DNA of 24,625 bases from PALSA-1006 sp964532405. Its GTDB lineage: Bacteria; Pseudomonadota; Gammaproteobacteria; Burkholderiales; Gallionellaceae. Within the stretch, counting starts at the first letter, position 1. Each line of letters begins with the position of its first letter. The position numbers and the translations under genes were made by a program. This document shows, piece after piece, positions 1-8,098 of this stretch. The stretch lies in NCBI GenBank assembly GCA_964532405.1, contig CAZHIC010000033.1, positions 1 to 24,625 on the forward strand, read 5' to 3'. The notes beneath the pieces are model-generated. The model was given only the letters and a program-made list of their open reading frames with translations, was not told where the DNA came from and did not search any database.

Positions 1-243
1 GAGCGGTAGTTGAAACCGGAGCCGTCGTGCTCACTGGAGCGGTAGTCGAAATCGGGGCAGTCGTGCTGACTGGAGCGGTAGTCGAAACCGGAGCCGTAGT
101 CGAAACCGGAGCGGTAGTCGAAACCGGAGCCGTAGTCGAAACCGGAGCCGTAGTCGAAACCGGAGCCGTAGTCGAAACCGGAGCCGTGGTCGAAACCGGA
201 GCCGTGGTCGAAACCGGAGCCGTGGTCGAAACCGGAGCAGTCG
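1..243 (-). repeat. 18-bp tandem repeat coding for VSTTAP hexapeptides
   Basis: The unit, read on the plus strand, is GGAGCCGTAGTCGAAACC with changes mainly at one or two positions (GCC/GCG, TAG/TGG). The most regular run lies at about 75-240, with about nine near-identical copies; degenerate copies continue to base 1. Each copy keeps the adhesin frame. The tract is likely to vary in copy number. Confidence 0.9.
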
Positions 244-961
244 TGCTCACCGGAGCGGGCGTCGGGGCAGGCACTGTCGTGCTCACCGGAGCGGGCGTCG
301 GGGCAGGCGCTGTCGTGCTTACCGGAGCGGGCGTTGGGGCAGGTGCTGGAGCTGGAGCGGTGGTCGTTGTCGGTGCAGTTGTGCCTGATACAAGGGGAAC
401 TGTGGTTGCTGTTGCAACATCTGGAGTCGGACCAGTAGCCGCCGGGTTGGCAGTTGTGCCACTAGTCGAACTTTCGCCGCCGACTGGGGGAGTAATTCCT
501 GTCGAACTGCCTGCTGTATTAGCAACCCCTTGTGCGTTGGGTGGGTTGTTTGCTTCCGCTGCACCTTGGGGAAGCGTCAGATCAACGACAGGCACTGGAA
601 TTTGCAATCCACTGCTGTTGGTATTGATGGTTGGTACGCTGCTATTTCCAGCCGCCGTATTCTGCTGTTGAACATTTGAACTTGAGCCTCCAAGGCTGCC
701 TGCCGCCACCTGAACCTGTTGCCCTGCTTGATCTTTCACTAAAACGGTCTGAATATTTTCGTTGCCGGCACCTTCGACCCGGGCTGATCCTCCGGTTACG
801 CTGTTAGCTTGACCTATACCCGAAGTATTTCCCCCGCTGTTGAGCGAAGTCATTTCATCAAACGCAACAGCTTGTTGATCCACCGCAGTGTTTCCGACCG
901 GGGCGGTCGGTGTTGCCGAGGCTGCTGTCGTTGGGTTCGGTGTGTCGTTATTGGTAGCCAT
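1..961 (-). CDS. Large repeat adhesin / T1SS substrate, N-terminal part (runs off window)
   Basis: An open frame of 320 codons starts at ATG 961 and continues past base 1 with no stop, so only the N-terminus is present. An AGGGAG ribosome site lies 7 nt before the ATG. There is no Sec signal peptide. Residues 1-190 are rich in Asn, Gly, Ser, Gln and Thr. From about residue 190 the protein turns into Pro/Ala/Thr/Ser repeats: three copies of a 12-residue PAPTPAPVSTTA unit, then many VSTTAP hexapeptides. A TAAG motif sits at residues 102-105, a position comparable to the LapG protease site in LapA-type adhesins. The gene directly follows an HlyD-type adaptor and a fused ABC exporter, so the natural inference is that it encodes their secreted substrate, a biofilm-type surface adhesin. 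The adhesive domains and C-terminal secretion signal would lie outside the window, so the function rests on context and composition. Confidence 0.75.
   Translation of the reverse strand, partial: MATNNDTPNPTTAASATPTAPVGNTAVDQQAVAFDEMTSLNSGGNTSGIGQANSVTGGSARVEGAGNENIQTVLVKDQAGQQVQVAAGSLGGSSSNVQQQNTAAGNSSVPTINTNSSGLQIPVPVVDLTLPQGAAEANNPPNAQGVANTAGSSTGITPPVGGESSTSGTTANPAATGPTPDVATATTVPLVSGTTAPTTTTAPAPAPAPTPAPVSTTAPAPTPAPVSTTVPAPTPAPVSTTAPVSTTAPVSTTAPVSTTAPVSTTAPVSTTAPVSTTAPVSTTAPVSTTAPVSTTAPVSTTAPISTTAPVSTTAPVSTTA
230..343 (-). repeat. 36-bp tandem repeat, three copies, inside the adhesin gene
   Basis: Three copies of a 36-bp unit encode PAPTPAPVSTTA or its PAPTPAPVSTTV variant. They adjoin the 18-bp array and share its VSTT core, so the short array may have arisen from the longer unit or the reverse. 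Confidence 0.8.
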
Positions 962-986
962 GTTTAATCTCCCTAGTGAGTTAGCT

Positions 987-1016
987 AATCGATTAAACAA
1001 GCTTGTTCAATCGGTT
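987..1016. promoter_or_regulatory. 30-bp imperfect inverted repeat upstream of the adhesin gene
   Basis: The dyad is centred on AAGCTT. Its half-sites are GATTAAACAAG and CTTGTTCAATC, and the pairing continues outward with one mismatch on each flank. It lies 26 nt before the adhesin ATG, in the 116-nt gap after the HlyD gene. With almost no loop it looks more like a site for a dimeric DNA-binding protein than a terminator, and no T-run follows. Two copies of AAGTTATAG (1050-1058 and 1067-1075) lie in the same gap. No convincing sigma-70 promoter was found here. Confidence 0.4.
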
Positions 1017-1077
1017 TTCGATGGTGCGATACTACTAGGGGTAAATGCAAAGTTATAGACAGCCGGAAGTTATAGCT

Positions 1078-2448
1078 CTAGCGTTCATGGAACGACATGG
1101 AAACGACGTCGATCAGCGGTTTGACGAGGTATGTCAGCAGGGTTTTTTCTCCTGTGAGTATCTCGGCTTCTACCTTCATGCCGGGCTGCAGTAGATTTCG
1201 CCCCGGCACATCGCCGACATACGGGTGCTCCAACTCGACCAAGCCCTGATAATAAGAAGTTTTATCCTCGCCCACCATGCTGGAGGCGCCTATCCTTTTG
1301 AGAGTGCCTTTGACAAAGCCGAAGCGGGAATAGTCATAACTCGTTACCCGCAGATTGACCGGTTGTCCTACCCGGACAAAACCGATGTCGCGAGGTGCGA
1401 TGCGCACCTCGGCTTCGAGCGTGGTGCTGTCCGAAACGATCTGCATGAGCAATACCCCCGGTTGAATAACCTGCCCGATATTTTGCACGCGCATGTCCAA
1501 AACATAGCCACGGATAGGCGCGCGTACTTCGAGACGACTGACGCGAGCCTGTAGCCGCAGAAGTGTTTCTTCCAGTTCGGCTATCTCGGCGCGCACGGTT
1601 CCCAGCTCGGCCAAGGCATCGCGCCGCGATTGATTTTGGGCATCGGTGCGGCGATTTCTAGTTTCTGCCAACTCCTGTCCGGCAACGCCAATTTCTTCTG
1701 TCAGCCGTGCGATTTCGCCTGAAGCCGTTACTTTGGCTCGCCGTGTTTCCAGCAGCACAGTGCGATTGACCAATTGACGGGATGCGAGGTCTTCGCGCAT
1801 CGCGGAAAGTTCGCCTGTCAGGGCTTGCTGCTCTAGGGCTACGGATAATGACATTTTGAGTTGGCGGATACGCTGCGTGCGCTGGTCGATTTGACGCTCC
1901 AATATTGAAAGGGTCGATTTCAATGTAGCCAATTGCGAGACATAAATGTCTTGTTGGCTGGAAACCATGTCCGGCTGCTCTATGCCGAGTTTGGCAAAGT
2001 CGGGCTTCCTGCCTTCGGTGAATGACGCTAGGCGTTCCTCGCGCAGACGCAGCGAATCGAGGCGTGCCTTCATTTGTCCAAAATCGGCAAGCGCCTGTGT
2101 GCCGTCGATACGCAACAACACCTCGCCTTGTGCCACAAGCTTGCGCTCTTCGGTCAAAATTTCCGCCACTACGCCGCCATCCAGATGCTGCACCAGTTTT
2201 ACGCTGCCAGAAGGAACGACTTCGCCTTGAGCATGCGCTACCTCTTTCATGCGCGTTAATGCAGCCCATATCAGAAAAATCAAGATCAGCGCCCCGACAA
2301 TAAACAGGATGGGGCGGACAAAAGCGGGAACTAGCTCTTCTTCAATATGGATGCTCTCCGAAAGCAGGCTGCGTTCCCGCCTACCTAGCGGGGTTTTAAG
2401 CGGGGATCCCGGTTCTTGAGGCACATTTTTTTTCTTGTTGAAGATCAT
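1078..2448 (-). CDS. T1SS membrane fusion (periplasmic adaptor) protein, HlyD/LapC family
   Basis: The 456-residue protein has the layout of HlyD-type adaptors. A short basic cytoplasmic tail of about 44 residues is followed by one membrane segment at about 45-64. Next comes a lipoyl/barrel-sandwich half (GEVVPSGSVKLVQHLDGG and following), a long helical hairpin at about 120-310 rich in Leu, Glu, Arg and Gln, the second lipoyl half (RLEVRAPIRGYV), and a C-terminal beta-barrel ending in the typical VKPLIDV tail. Such proteins bridge the inner-membrane ABC exporter and a TolC-type pore. Its ATG follows the TAA of the exporter gene with no gap (TAAATG), indicating coupled translation. A GGAG ribosome site lies about 9 nt upstream. 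The family assignment is secure; the substrate is inferred to be the adhesin encoded next. Confidence 0.93.
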   Translation of the reverse strand: MIFNKKKNVPQEPGSPLKTPLGRRERSLLSESIHIEEELVPAFVRPILFIVGALILIFLIWAALTRMKEVAHAQGEVVPSGSVKLVQHLDGGVVAEILTEERKLVAQGEVLLRIDGTQALADFGQMKARLDSLRLREERLASFTEGRKPDFAKLGIEQPDMVSSQQDIYVSQLATLKSTLSILERQIDQRTQRIRQLKMSLSVALEQQALTGELSAMREDLASRQLVNRTVLLETRRAKVTASGEIARLTEEIGVAGQELAETRNRRTDAQNQSRRDALAELGTVRAEIAELEETLLRLQARVSRLEVRAPIRGYVLDMRVQNIGQVIQPGVLLMQIVSDSTTLEAEVRIAPRDIGFVRVGQPVNLRVTSYDYSRFGFVKGTLKRIGASSMVGEDKTSYYQGLVELEHPYVGDVPGRNLLQPGMKVEAEILTGEKTLLTYLVKPLIDVVSMSFHER

Positions 2449-5400
2449 TTAGCTTAGCTCCGACATGATTTTATCTTTGATTTTTTCAAACGCCCCCATG
2501 GCTATCATAGTGCCACGCTGCATCAGGATCACACTATCTGCCAGACGCATGTGTGCCGGGCGGTGAGAAACCATAATGACGGTAGAGCGTCCGCGCAACC
2601 ATTCCACACAATGCACTAATGCCTCTTCCCCGGATTGGTCCATGCCCGTGCCCGGTTCGTCTAACAACATGATGTCGGCCGGTTTAAGCATGGCGCGCGC
2701 GAGCGAAAGCCGTTGGCGAAAACCGTTCGACAATTGTGAGGAGCGGTCGTTGGAAATGCGGGTATTGAATCCCTGCGGAAGGGCGGCGATATCCTCGGCA
2801 AGACCGGCCATTTTCGCTGCCCAATTTATTTCCGCATCGGAGGCTGTCGGGTGCGCCAGACGCAGATTCTGCGCCACCGTGCCGTAAAACAACTCGCAGT
2901 GCTGCGGCATGTAGCTGATTTTAGCGCGCAGATCGGCGGCGGCAAGTTGGCGTATATCCACGTTATTGATGCGGATGGTTCCGGCTTGCGGAACATAGAT
3001 GCGCTCGATCAGTTTGAGCAAGGTGGATTTGCCCGAGCCGTTCCCCCCCGCGACCACAATAACCTGTCCCGGTGCGACCGAGAACGATACACCCAACAGG
3101 ACCGGGTCGGCATCATTGGCATAACGGAAGGAAACCCGCGCAAAGATGAGCGTGCCACCCGCAACCGGGCTGATGGCTTGCTGCGCACCGGAGTCTGCCT
3201 CGCCTCTGAGGTGCAACAGGTTTTCGACTTGACGGATAGTGGAGCGAATGTGTGTCACTGCCGTTGCCGACAGGAAAATATTCTGCATCGGGCCGTTGAC
3301 ACGCCACAGGATCATCATGGTTGCCACCATGGTGCCGTTGCTGATCTCGCCGCGTATCGCGAGGTAAGCGGATAACGCCAAGGCCATCAGGCCGGTAATG
3401 GAAGTCAGTATCTGCGCCATGCCGTTGATGCGTGCTTGCAATTGGCTATTTTTGAAATTGGCCATGACCGATTTGCCGCTTAATTCTCTGAATCGATTTG
3501 CCCAGGATTTGTCCGCTCCCACAGAGCGGATGGTGCTCATGTCGGTCAACGCTTCGCTCAAGAATTCCCAGCGATTCGTGGACAACATTCCTGACTTCGC
3601 TACGGATATTTCGCTGGATTTTCGCGTAAAGAACCACAGCAGGGTAAAAAATAGCATCGACGTCAGCATTACCAGCAATACCCATGGATTGATAACGGCA
3701 ATGGCCAGCAACAACACCAGAGTTGACGGCAACTCAAAAGCCAATAATGCAGCCGGTCCCAGAAAGAAGTCGCGCAGACTCTCCAGATTTTTAAAGCGTC
3801 CCACTTGATTGCTGACCGTCGCACCGTCGGTAGAAGTTGCCGGCAGACTGATGATGCGCTTGAACAGGGTATTGCCTAGAATATATTCGAAACGCCCACC
3901 GACAAAAGCCATAACCTGACTTTTGAGGTTGCGCAATAAACCGTCGGCAGCAATGGCAACCACTACGCCGACCATGATGAAAGCGCCCATCACAATATCG
4001 CCGGACGGCAACACCAGATCGAGCGTTGCCCGCACAAATAGAGGCGGCGCCAAAGCGAGTAAAGCCCCCGCTAGCGTAAGAGCAAAGGCCAAATATATGT
4101 GGCTCTGAAAACGCAACAATATTCCATTGATCCAGCTTGAATCCGGGCGGCGGGAATGACGTTGATCATCCGATTTTTGAAACAGGAAGATTTTCCCCAT
4201 CTCTGTGCTTGGTACTATTTCTGTTTCGGCGCGCAAGTTGCTATCAAACACCCATAGATTTCCGTCGGGCAGCTGTTTCAAAATCACCATCGCCGCTTTG
4301 TCGGCGGGCACAAAAAGGCAGGGCATTAAGCGCGAATCCAAACTTGCCAGATGACCGTCCAAGTGTTTGGGGAAATGCTCCAGACTGGCCATGATCGAAC
4401 ACAGCACGGTAACGTCCATGAGTCTTGCCATGTGCGGCATAGCATCCGCCAGTTGGCGCGGTTGTCCTTGCCATTCGATGGCTTTTAACAGCGGCAGCAA
4501 ACATATCGACAGATCCGATTCTTCGTCAAATTGGCGACGGACGACAGCAGAAAGATCATTGCTGGATTCGGGACGTTCCTGCACGCTCAGCGTGTCCGGC
4601 GCAGCCGATGCGGCGATAGCTGCATCGGAACTGGGTTCGGCGACACCTTCGAACAGTCGGCCATCGGCCAGAGAGTAAACTTTATCGGCAAGCCGGATCA
4701 GCGAAGGGCGGTGGGTCACCAGCACGATGCTGCATTTTCCTTTCTGCTCCGCCAAGTAGTCGAGCAGCAACTTGTCTAAGCGCATATCGAGGGAAATATT
4801 GGCTTCGTCGAACAGGATCACACTGGGTTTATGCACCAGCGCCCTGATGATAGTGATGATTTGGCGCAACCCTGCGGGCAGGGTTCCTGCCACACCTTGG
4901 CCTACAGGGGTTTCATACCCCAACTTCATTCCCGCCACGATTTGATCCAGCCCCAGCTTGCTGGAGATGCTCAGTGCTTCATCCTGTAGGCTGGCGTCGA
5001 ACATGGTCATGTTTTCAAGGATGGTGCCGGACACGATGGTGCCGGTTTGCGGCAACAAGGCGATTCCTTTGTACACGCTGGCAGTGGTAAAGCTCTTCAA
5101 CGGTTTGCCATCCACCAGGATTTCGCCGGAATCAGATTGCAGCATGCCGTTCATCAACGATAGCAGGCTAGTTTTGCCGCTCCCACTTGCTCCCAGAATA
5201 GTGATGACCTGTCCCGCTTCAAGCTTTAAGGAGATATTGAAAAAAAATGCCATTCTGGAAGAAGCGTTGGAAAGATTTCTATCTTCATGCTCATCGCGAT
5301 TAACCTCGCCATGAAGGGCGCTTCTGGCCAATGATTGTGTTGCTCTGAAATCAACATCCTTAAATTTCAAGGTGATATTGCGCAACTCCAGCTCTTTTTT

Positions 5401-6453
5401 AACCGGCGGCATCTCCGGCTTGCCCTCGTCCTTGTCGTAGGGCATAACGAACACTTGATTCAGCCTATCAAGTGCCGCCACAAAAGACTGGTAGCGCATC
5501 CATACCGACAGGCCTCGGCGCAAAGGTTGCAACGCGCGCACCGATAGCATCATGCAGGCGGACAGGCCGCCGGGGGTCATTTTTCCGTTTATCACGAACC
5601 ACGAGCTGGCAAAGACCACCGCCACGATCATGATTTGCGAAAATAGCATGCCCATATTCGAAGCCAGTGCATTGCCGCGTATCAGTGCGTCGCCCAGTAT
5701 GGAATTTGTCTCTTGCAAGCGTTCGTAGCGGCGCAGCATCAACGATTCCATCGTCAGCGTCTTCACCGAATAGATGCCGGACAATACCTCGGTCAGGAAT
5801 CCCAGACGGCGGTCATCCTGGGTAGCGCGTTGCCTGACCTGTTCGCGCATCCAGTTGCCGAAACGATAAATCAGGAAAGAAAACAGCAGCAGCAGAATAA
5901 CCGGCACGGCGAACAGCCAGCCGCCGATGATGTAGATCAATATGGGATAAATCACCACAAAAGGCAGATCGAATAACACCAGCAGAGCTTGGCCCGAATA
6001 AAATTCGGATACCTTGGTGGTCGCGAGAATTCTTTCTTCATGTATGCTCGGTTCATCCTGCTGGTAGCGTTGCAATGGCACATGCATCAGCCGTTCGAGC
6101 GCGGCAACGCTGGTGTTGTGCTCGAAGCGGGCTCCCAGCCAACTGGTAACCACCCCATTGAGACCGCGCAAAATCTCTTCCAGAATTAACGCGAGCACTA
6201 CGCCGATCACTAAAAATGCCAGTGTCTCCAAGGACTGGTTCACTACCACGCGGTCTAGGATTTGCAGGATCGCGAGCGGAAGCGCGAGCGCCAGCACGTT
6301 GATCAACAAAGTAGAGAGGCCCAACCCCGGCAAGACACGGCGCAAATCGGGCGAGCGAAACAGCTGGCGCAATATGCTCTCTTCTGGCTTTCCCCCTGCC
6401 AGCGAGTTATTGCCATGCATTTTCCGATTAAGCGCCGAATGCGTTTTCTTCAT
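2449..6453 (-). CDS. Tandem-fused type I secretion ABC exporter (two TMD-NBD halves with internal C39-like domain)
   Basis: The 1334-residue protein contains two complete ABC half-exporters. Half 1 has a membrane domain (about 40-330) and an ATPase with Walker A GASGSGKT (421-428), Q-loop Q469, a degraded signature (GTLPAGLRQ, about 523-531), Walker B ILFDEA and H581. A 30-residue charged insert (about 370-400) interrupts the early ATPase fold. Residues about 645-760 resemble a C39-peptidase-like domain without an evident catalytic triad. Half 2 has a membrane domain (about 780-1070), Walker A GGNGSGKS (1136-1143), Q1184, signature LSNGF, Walker B IMLLDEP and H1297. I chose ATG 6453, 1 nt after the upstream TAG; an in-frame ATG at 6540 would overlap the regulator by 86 nt. 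LapB/HlyB exporters are normally single halves that dimerise, so this covalent pair is unusual. Its likely job is adhesin export. Confidence 0.9.
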   Translation of the reverse strand: MKKTHSALNRKMHGNNSLAGGKPEESILRQLFRSPDLRRVLPGLGLSTLLINVLALALPLAILQILDRVVVNQSLETLAFLVIGVVLALILEEILRGLNGVVTSWLGARFEHNTSVAALERLMHVPLQRYQQDEPSIHEERILATTKVSEFYSGQALLVLFDLPFVVIYPILIYIIGGWLFAVPVILLLLFSFLIYRFGNWMREQVRQRATQDDRRLGFLTEVLSGIYSVKTLTMESLMLRRYERLQETNSILGDALIRGNALASNMGMLFSQIMIVAVVFASSWFVINGKMTPGGLSACMMLSVRALQPLRRGLSVWMRYQSFVAALDRLNQVFVMPYDKDEGKPEMPPVKKELELRNITLKFKDVDFRATQSLARSALHGEVNRDEHEDRNLSNASSRMAFFFNISLKLEAGQVITILGASGSGKTSLLSLMNGMLQSDSGEILVDGKPLKSFTTASVYKGIALLPQTGTIVSGTILENMTMFDASLQDEALSISSKLGLDQIVAGMKLGYETPVGQGVAGTLPAGLRQIITIIRALVHKPSVILFDEANISLDMRLDKLLLDYLAEQKGKCSIVLVTHRPSLIRLADKVYSLADGRLFEGVAEPSSDAAIAASAAPDTLSVQERPESSNDLSAVVRRQFDEESDLSICLLPLLKAIEWQGQPRQLADAMPHMARLMDVTVLCSIMASLEHFPKHLDGHLASLDSRLMPCLFVPADKAAMVILKQLPDGNLWVFDSNLRAETEIVPSTEMGKIFLFQKSDDQRHSRRPDSSWINGILLRFQSHIYLAFALTLAGALLALAPPLFVRATLDLVLPSGDIVMGAFIMVGVVVAIAADGLLRNLKSQVMAFVGGRFEYILGNTLFKRIISLPATSTDGATVSNQVGRFKNLESLRDFFLGPAALLAFELPSTLVLLLAIAVINPWVLLVMLTSMLFFTLLWFFTRKSSEISVAKSGMLSTNRWEFLSEALTDMSTIRSVGADKSWANRFRELSGKSVMANFKNSQLQARINGMAQILTSITGLMALALSAYLAIRGEISNGTMVATMMILWRVNGPMQNIFLSATAVTHIRSTIRQVENLLHLRGEADSGAQQAISPVAGGTLIFARVSFRYANDADPVLLGVSFSVAPGQVIVVAGGNGSGKSTLLKLIERIYVPQAGTIRINNVDIRQLAAADLRAKISYMPQHCELFYGTVAQNLRLAHPTASDAEINWAAKMAGLAEDIAALPQGFNTRISNDRSSQLSNGFRQRLSLARAMLKPADIMLLDEPGTGMDQSGEEALVHCVEWLRGRSTVIMVSHRPAHMRLADSVILMQRGTMIAMGAFEKIKDKIMSELS

Positions 6454-6454
6454 G

Positions 6455-8098
6455 CTATTCCATAACCGAATTGCCGATCGCACGGCGCAGCAAAGGATGG
6501 GTGAAGGTAATCCACCTATCGGCACTGTATGACAATACACCGGACGCTACTGCCCGTTCCACCTGCTGGCGCAATGTCTCAACATCTTCGCCCAACGTTG
6601 CCGCCACCTCCTCCAGATTTGCGCCAGCGGCATTTTTTGCCACCTCGCGCAGCAAATTGTGATCTAAATGCAGGCTGTCAAGACGGGCATTGATCGCCAC
6701 CCGCAACGGCAACGCGAGTGACTCGTTATGATGCCGCGCCAGTTCGACTGCGAATAGCGGCACGCCGGCCGCAGCGCTGGCAATCCGCAGCACCTTGTTG
6801 GCTCGCCCCTTGATGGTCCCTTTGCCCAAGGCATTGCGCACCAATACTTGAATGTTTTGTGAGGACAGCCGTCGCAGGCTAATGATTGCGGTTGGATTGC
6901 TGATGTTTTCTCGTATTCCCCTGCGTCCTGAGAAAATAACCAGTTTCCCGTTTTTGAGCGCATCCGTCCCGGCAGCGGAGAGTAGAAGCTGCTGCTCTTG
7001 GGCTAGCAAATGGAAATCATCAACAACAACGAGTTCGGGAAGTTGCGCGGGTTTGCTGCGTAACTGTGCAGCGACTTCCTCCACAGTGCATGCTGTTTCT
7101 CTTCCGGTATCGTAAAGATATTTACCCAGCACGGAAGGTAGGCTGCGGCAGAACGACACTTTTCCCTTCTGTTGGAGACAAAGTTTGGCAATGGCATCGC
7201 AGAGGCGAGACTTGCCCATACCCATCTCACCCTTCACCAGAATTAAATTGCCATGCCCTTTCGCCGCCGCATCCAATGCAGCATGAAGCTTGGCTAATTC
7301 CTCGTCTCGTCCAACCAATTGATAGGCTCGACGCGCCCCGGTCCAATGCAAATTTTTTAATTCAGGAAAAAGCATGGTTGGCGATACCGATTGTGCTCCT
7401 CCAATGCCGAACAATTCGATCAGATCCAGCGCGGTTGAATCGAATACGAAGCGTCCCGGAAGGACGCCGTTCAGCAACTCGCGGGCAGAAGCAATCGCGG
7501 TGCTGGCAATGGCTTCTCCGGTCCAGCCGCCAAAGCGTTTCATGCTCGCAAAGGCCAGCCCCGCCGTCATGCAGCCGTGCATTTGTTCCGCTATCCCTGC
7601 ATCTATCGCCAGCAAGTCGTCATATACCGCGCGCGCAGCTTGCAAAGCGACGGCCAAATCGTATTCGGTGACGCGCTGAATGCCGAAAATCAAGTCTCCG
7701 GCATTGCCGTTACGCGCCAGAAAAACAGCATCATTAGCGGAGGCAATAGCCGCCAAACAGCCATACATGAGCTTCACGGGCAGAGGGCTGGCGTCGCTAG
7801 GGAGCGCGATGCTGAGTACGACACAGGGGCGGTTCTCCAGCAAATCAGCCATCGGCAAGGTGGCGCTACGGTTTTTTTGAGCCTGAAAAATCTCCATGCC
7901 ATGAGAGACAGCCATCGCACGATTGCTGACATTTAATTTTTTGAAAATCGCGACGATATGCTGCTTGACCGTGCCCAGGCCTATCCCCAGCTCCTGAGCG
8001 ACATCCTTGTTGACCTTGCCTGCCTGCAATAACTTGAGTATCTGGTGCTGGCGCTGGCTTAGTTCAGGCTGGGGGATGTTTCGCGTCTCCTCACTCAT
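6455..8098 (-). CDS. LuxR-type HTH / cyclase-like / AAA ATPase regulator
   Basis: The 547-residue protein starts with a clear LuxR-type helix-turn-helix (about 13-66; LSQRQHQILKLLQAG, then GIGLGTVKQHIVAIFKKLNV). Residues about 90-232 look like a degenerate class III nucleotidyl-cyclase fold; this is inferred from overall pattern, and I see no complete catalytic metal site. Residues about 260-450 form an ATPase of the AAA_16/STAND kind, opening with YQLVGRDEELAKL. Walker A is GEMGMGKS (290-297) and Walker B is ELVVVDDF (355-362). The helical remainder reaches the C-terminus. In MalT/LAL regulators the HTH is C-terminal, so this order is reversed. The gene overlaps the upstream coiled-coil gene by 4 nt (ATGA) and ends 1 nt before the exporter gene. 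It probably senses a signal and controls this operon, but its target is not shown by the sequence. Confidence 0.8.
   Translation of the reverse strand: MSEETRNIPQPELSQRQHQILKLLQAGKVNKDVAQELGIGLGTVKQHIVAIFKKLNVSNRAMAVSHGMEIFQAQKNRSATLPMADLLENRPCVVLSIALPSDASPLPVKLMYGCLAAIASANDAVFLARNGNAGDLIFGIQRVTEYDLAVALQAARAVYDDLLAIDAGIAEQMHGCMTAGLAFASMKRFGGWTGEAIASTAIASARELLNGVLPGRFVFDSTALDLIELFGIGGAQSVSPTMLFPELKNLHWTGARRAYQLVGRDEELAKLHAALDAAAKGHGNLILVKGEMGMGKSRLCDAIAKLCLQQKGKVSFCRSLPSVLGKYLYDTGRETACTVEEVAAQLRSKPAQLPELVVVDDFHLLAQEQQLLLSAAGTDALKNGKLVIFSGRRGIRENISNPTAIISLRRLSSQNIQVLVRNALGKGTIKGRANKVLRIASAAAGVPLFAVELARHHNESLALPLRVAINARLDSLHLDHNLLREVAKNAAGANLEEVAATLGEDVETLRQQVERAVASGVLSYSADRWITFTHPLLRRAIGNSVME

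Noticed and set aside
1..346. Regular short repeats as a possible CRISPR array
   Set aside because: The units are directly tandem without unique spacers and preserve a reading frame, so they are coding repeats.
27..671. 214-codon plus-strand frame rich in Val, Gly, Ala and Thr
   Set aside because: It is the antisense of the repeat-bearing adhesin gene. The minus frame has a ribosome site, a sensible start and operon context.
962..1077. Possible sigma-54 promoter before the adhesin gene
   Set aside because: GG and GC elements are present, but their spacing (14 nt) does not fit the required 10 nt.
6454..6540. Upstream start for the fused exporter, giving 29 extra residues
   Set aside because: It would overlap the end of the regulator gene and adds no family-like sequence. 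ATG 6453 sits 1 nt after the regulator stop, as expected for coupled genes.
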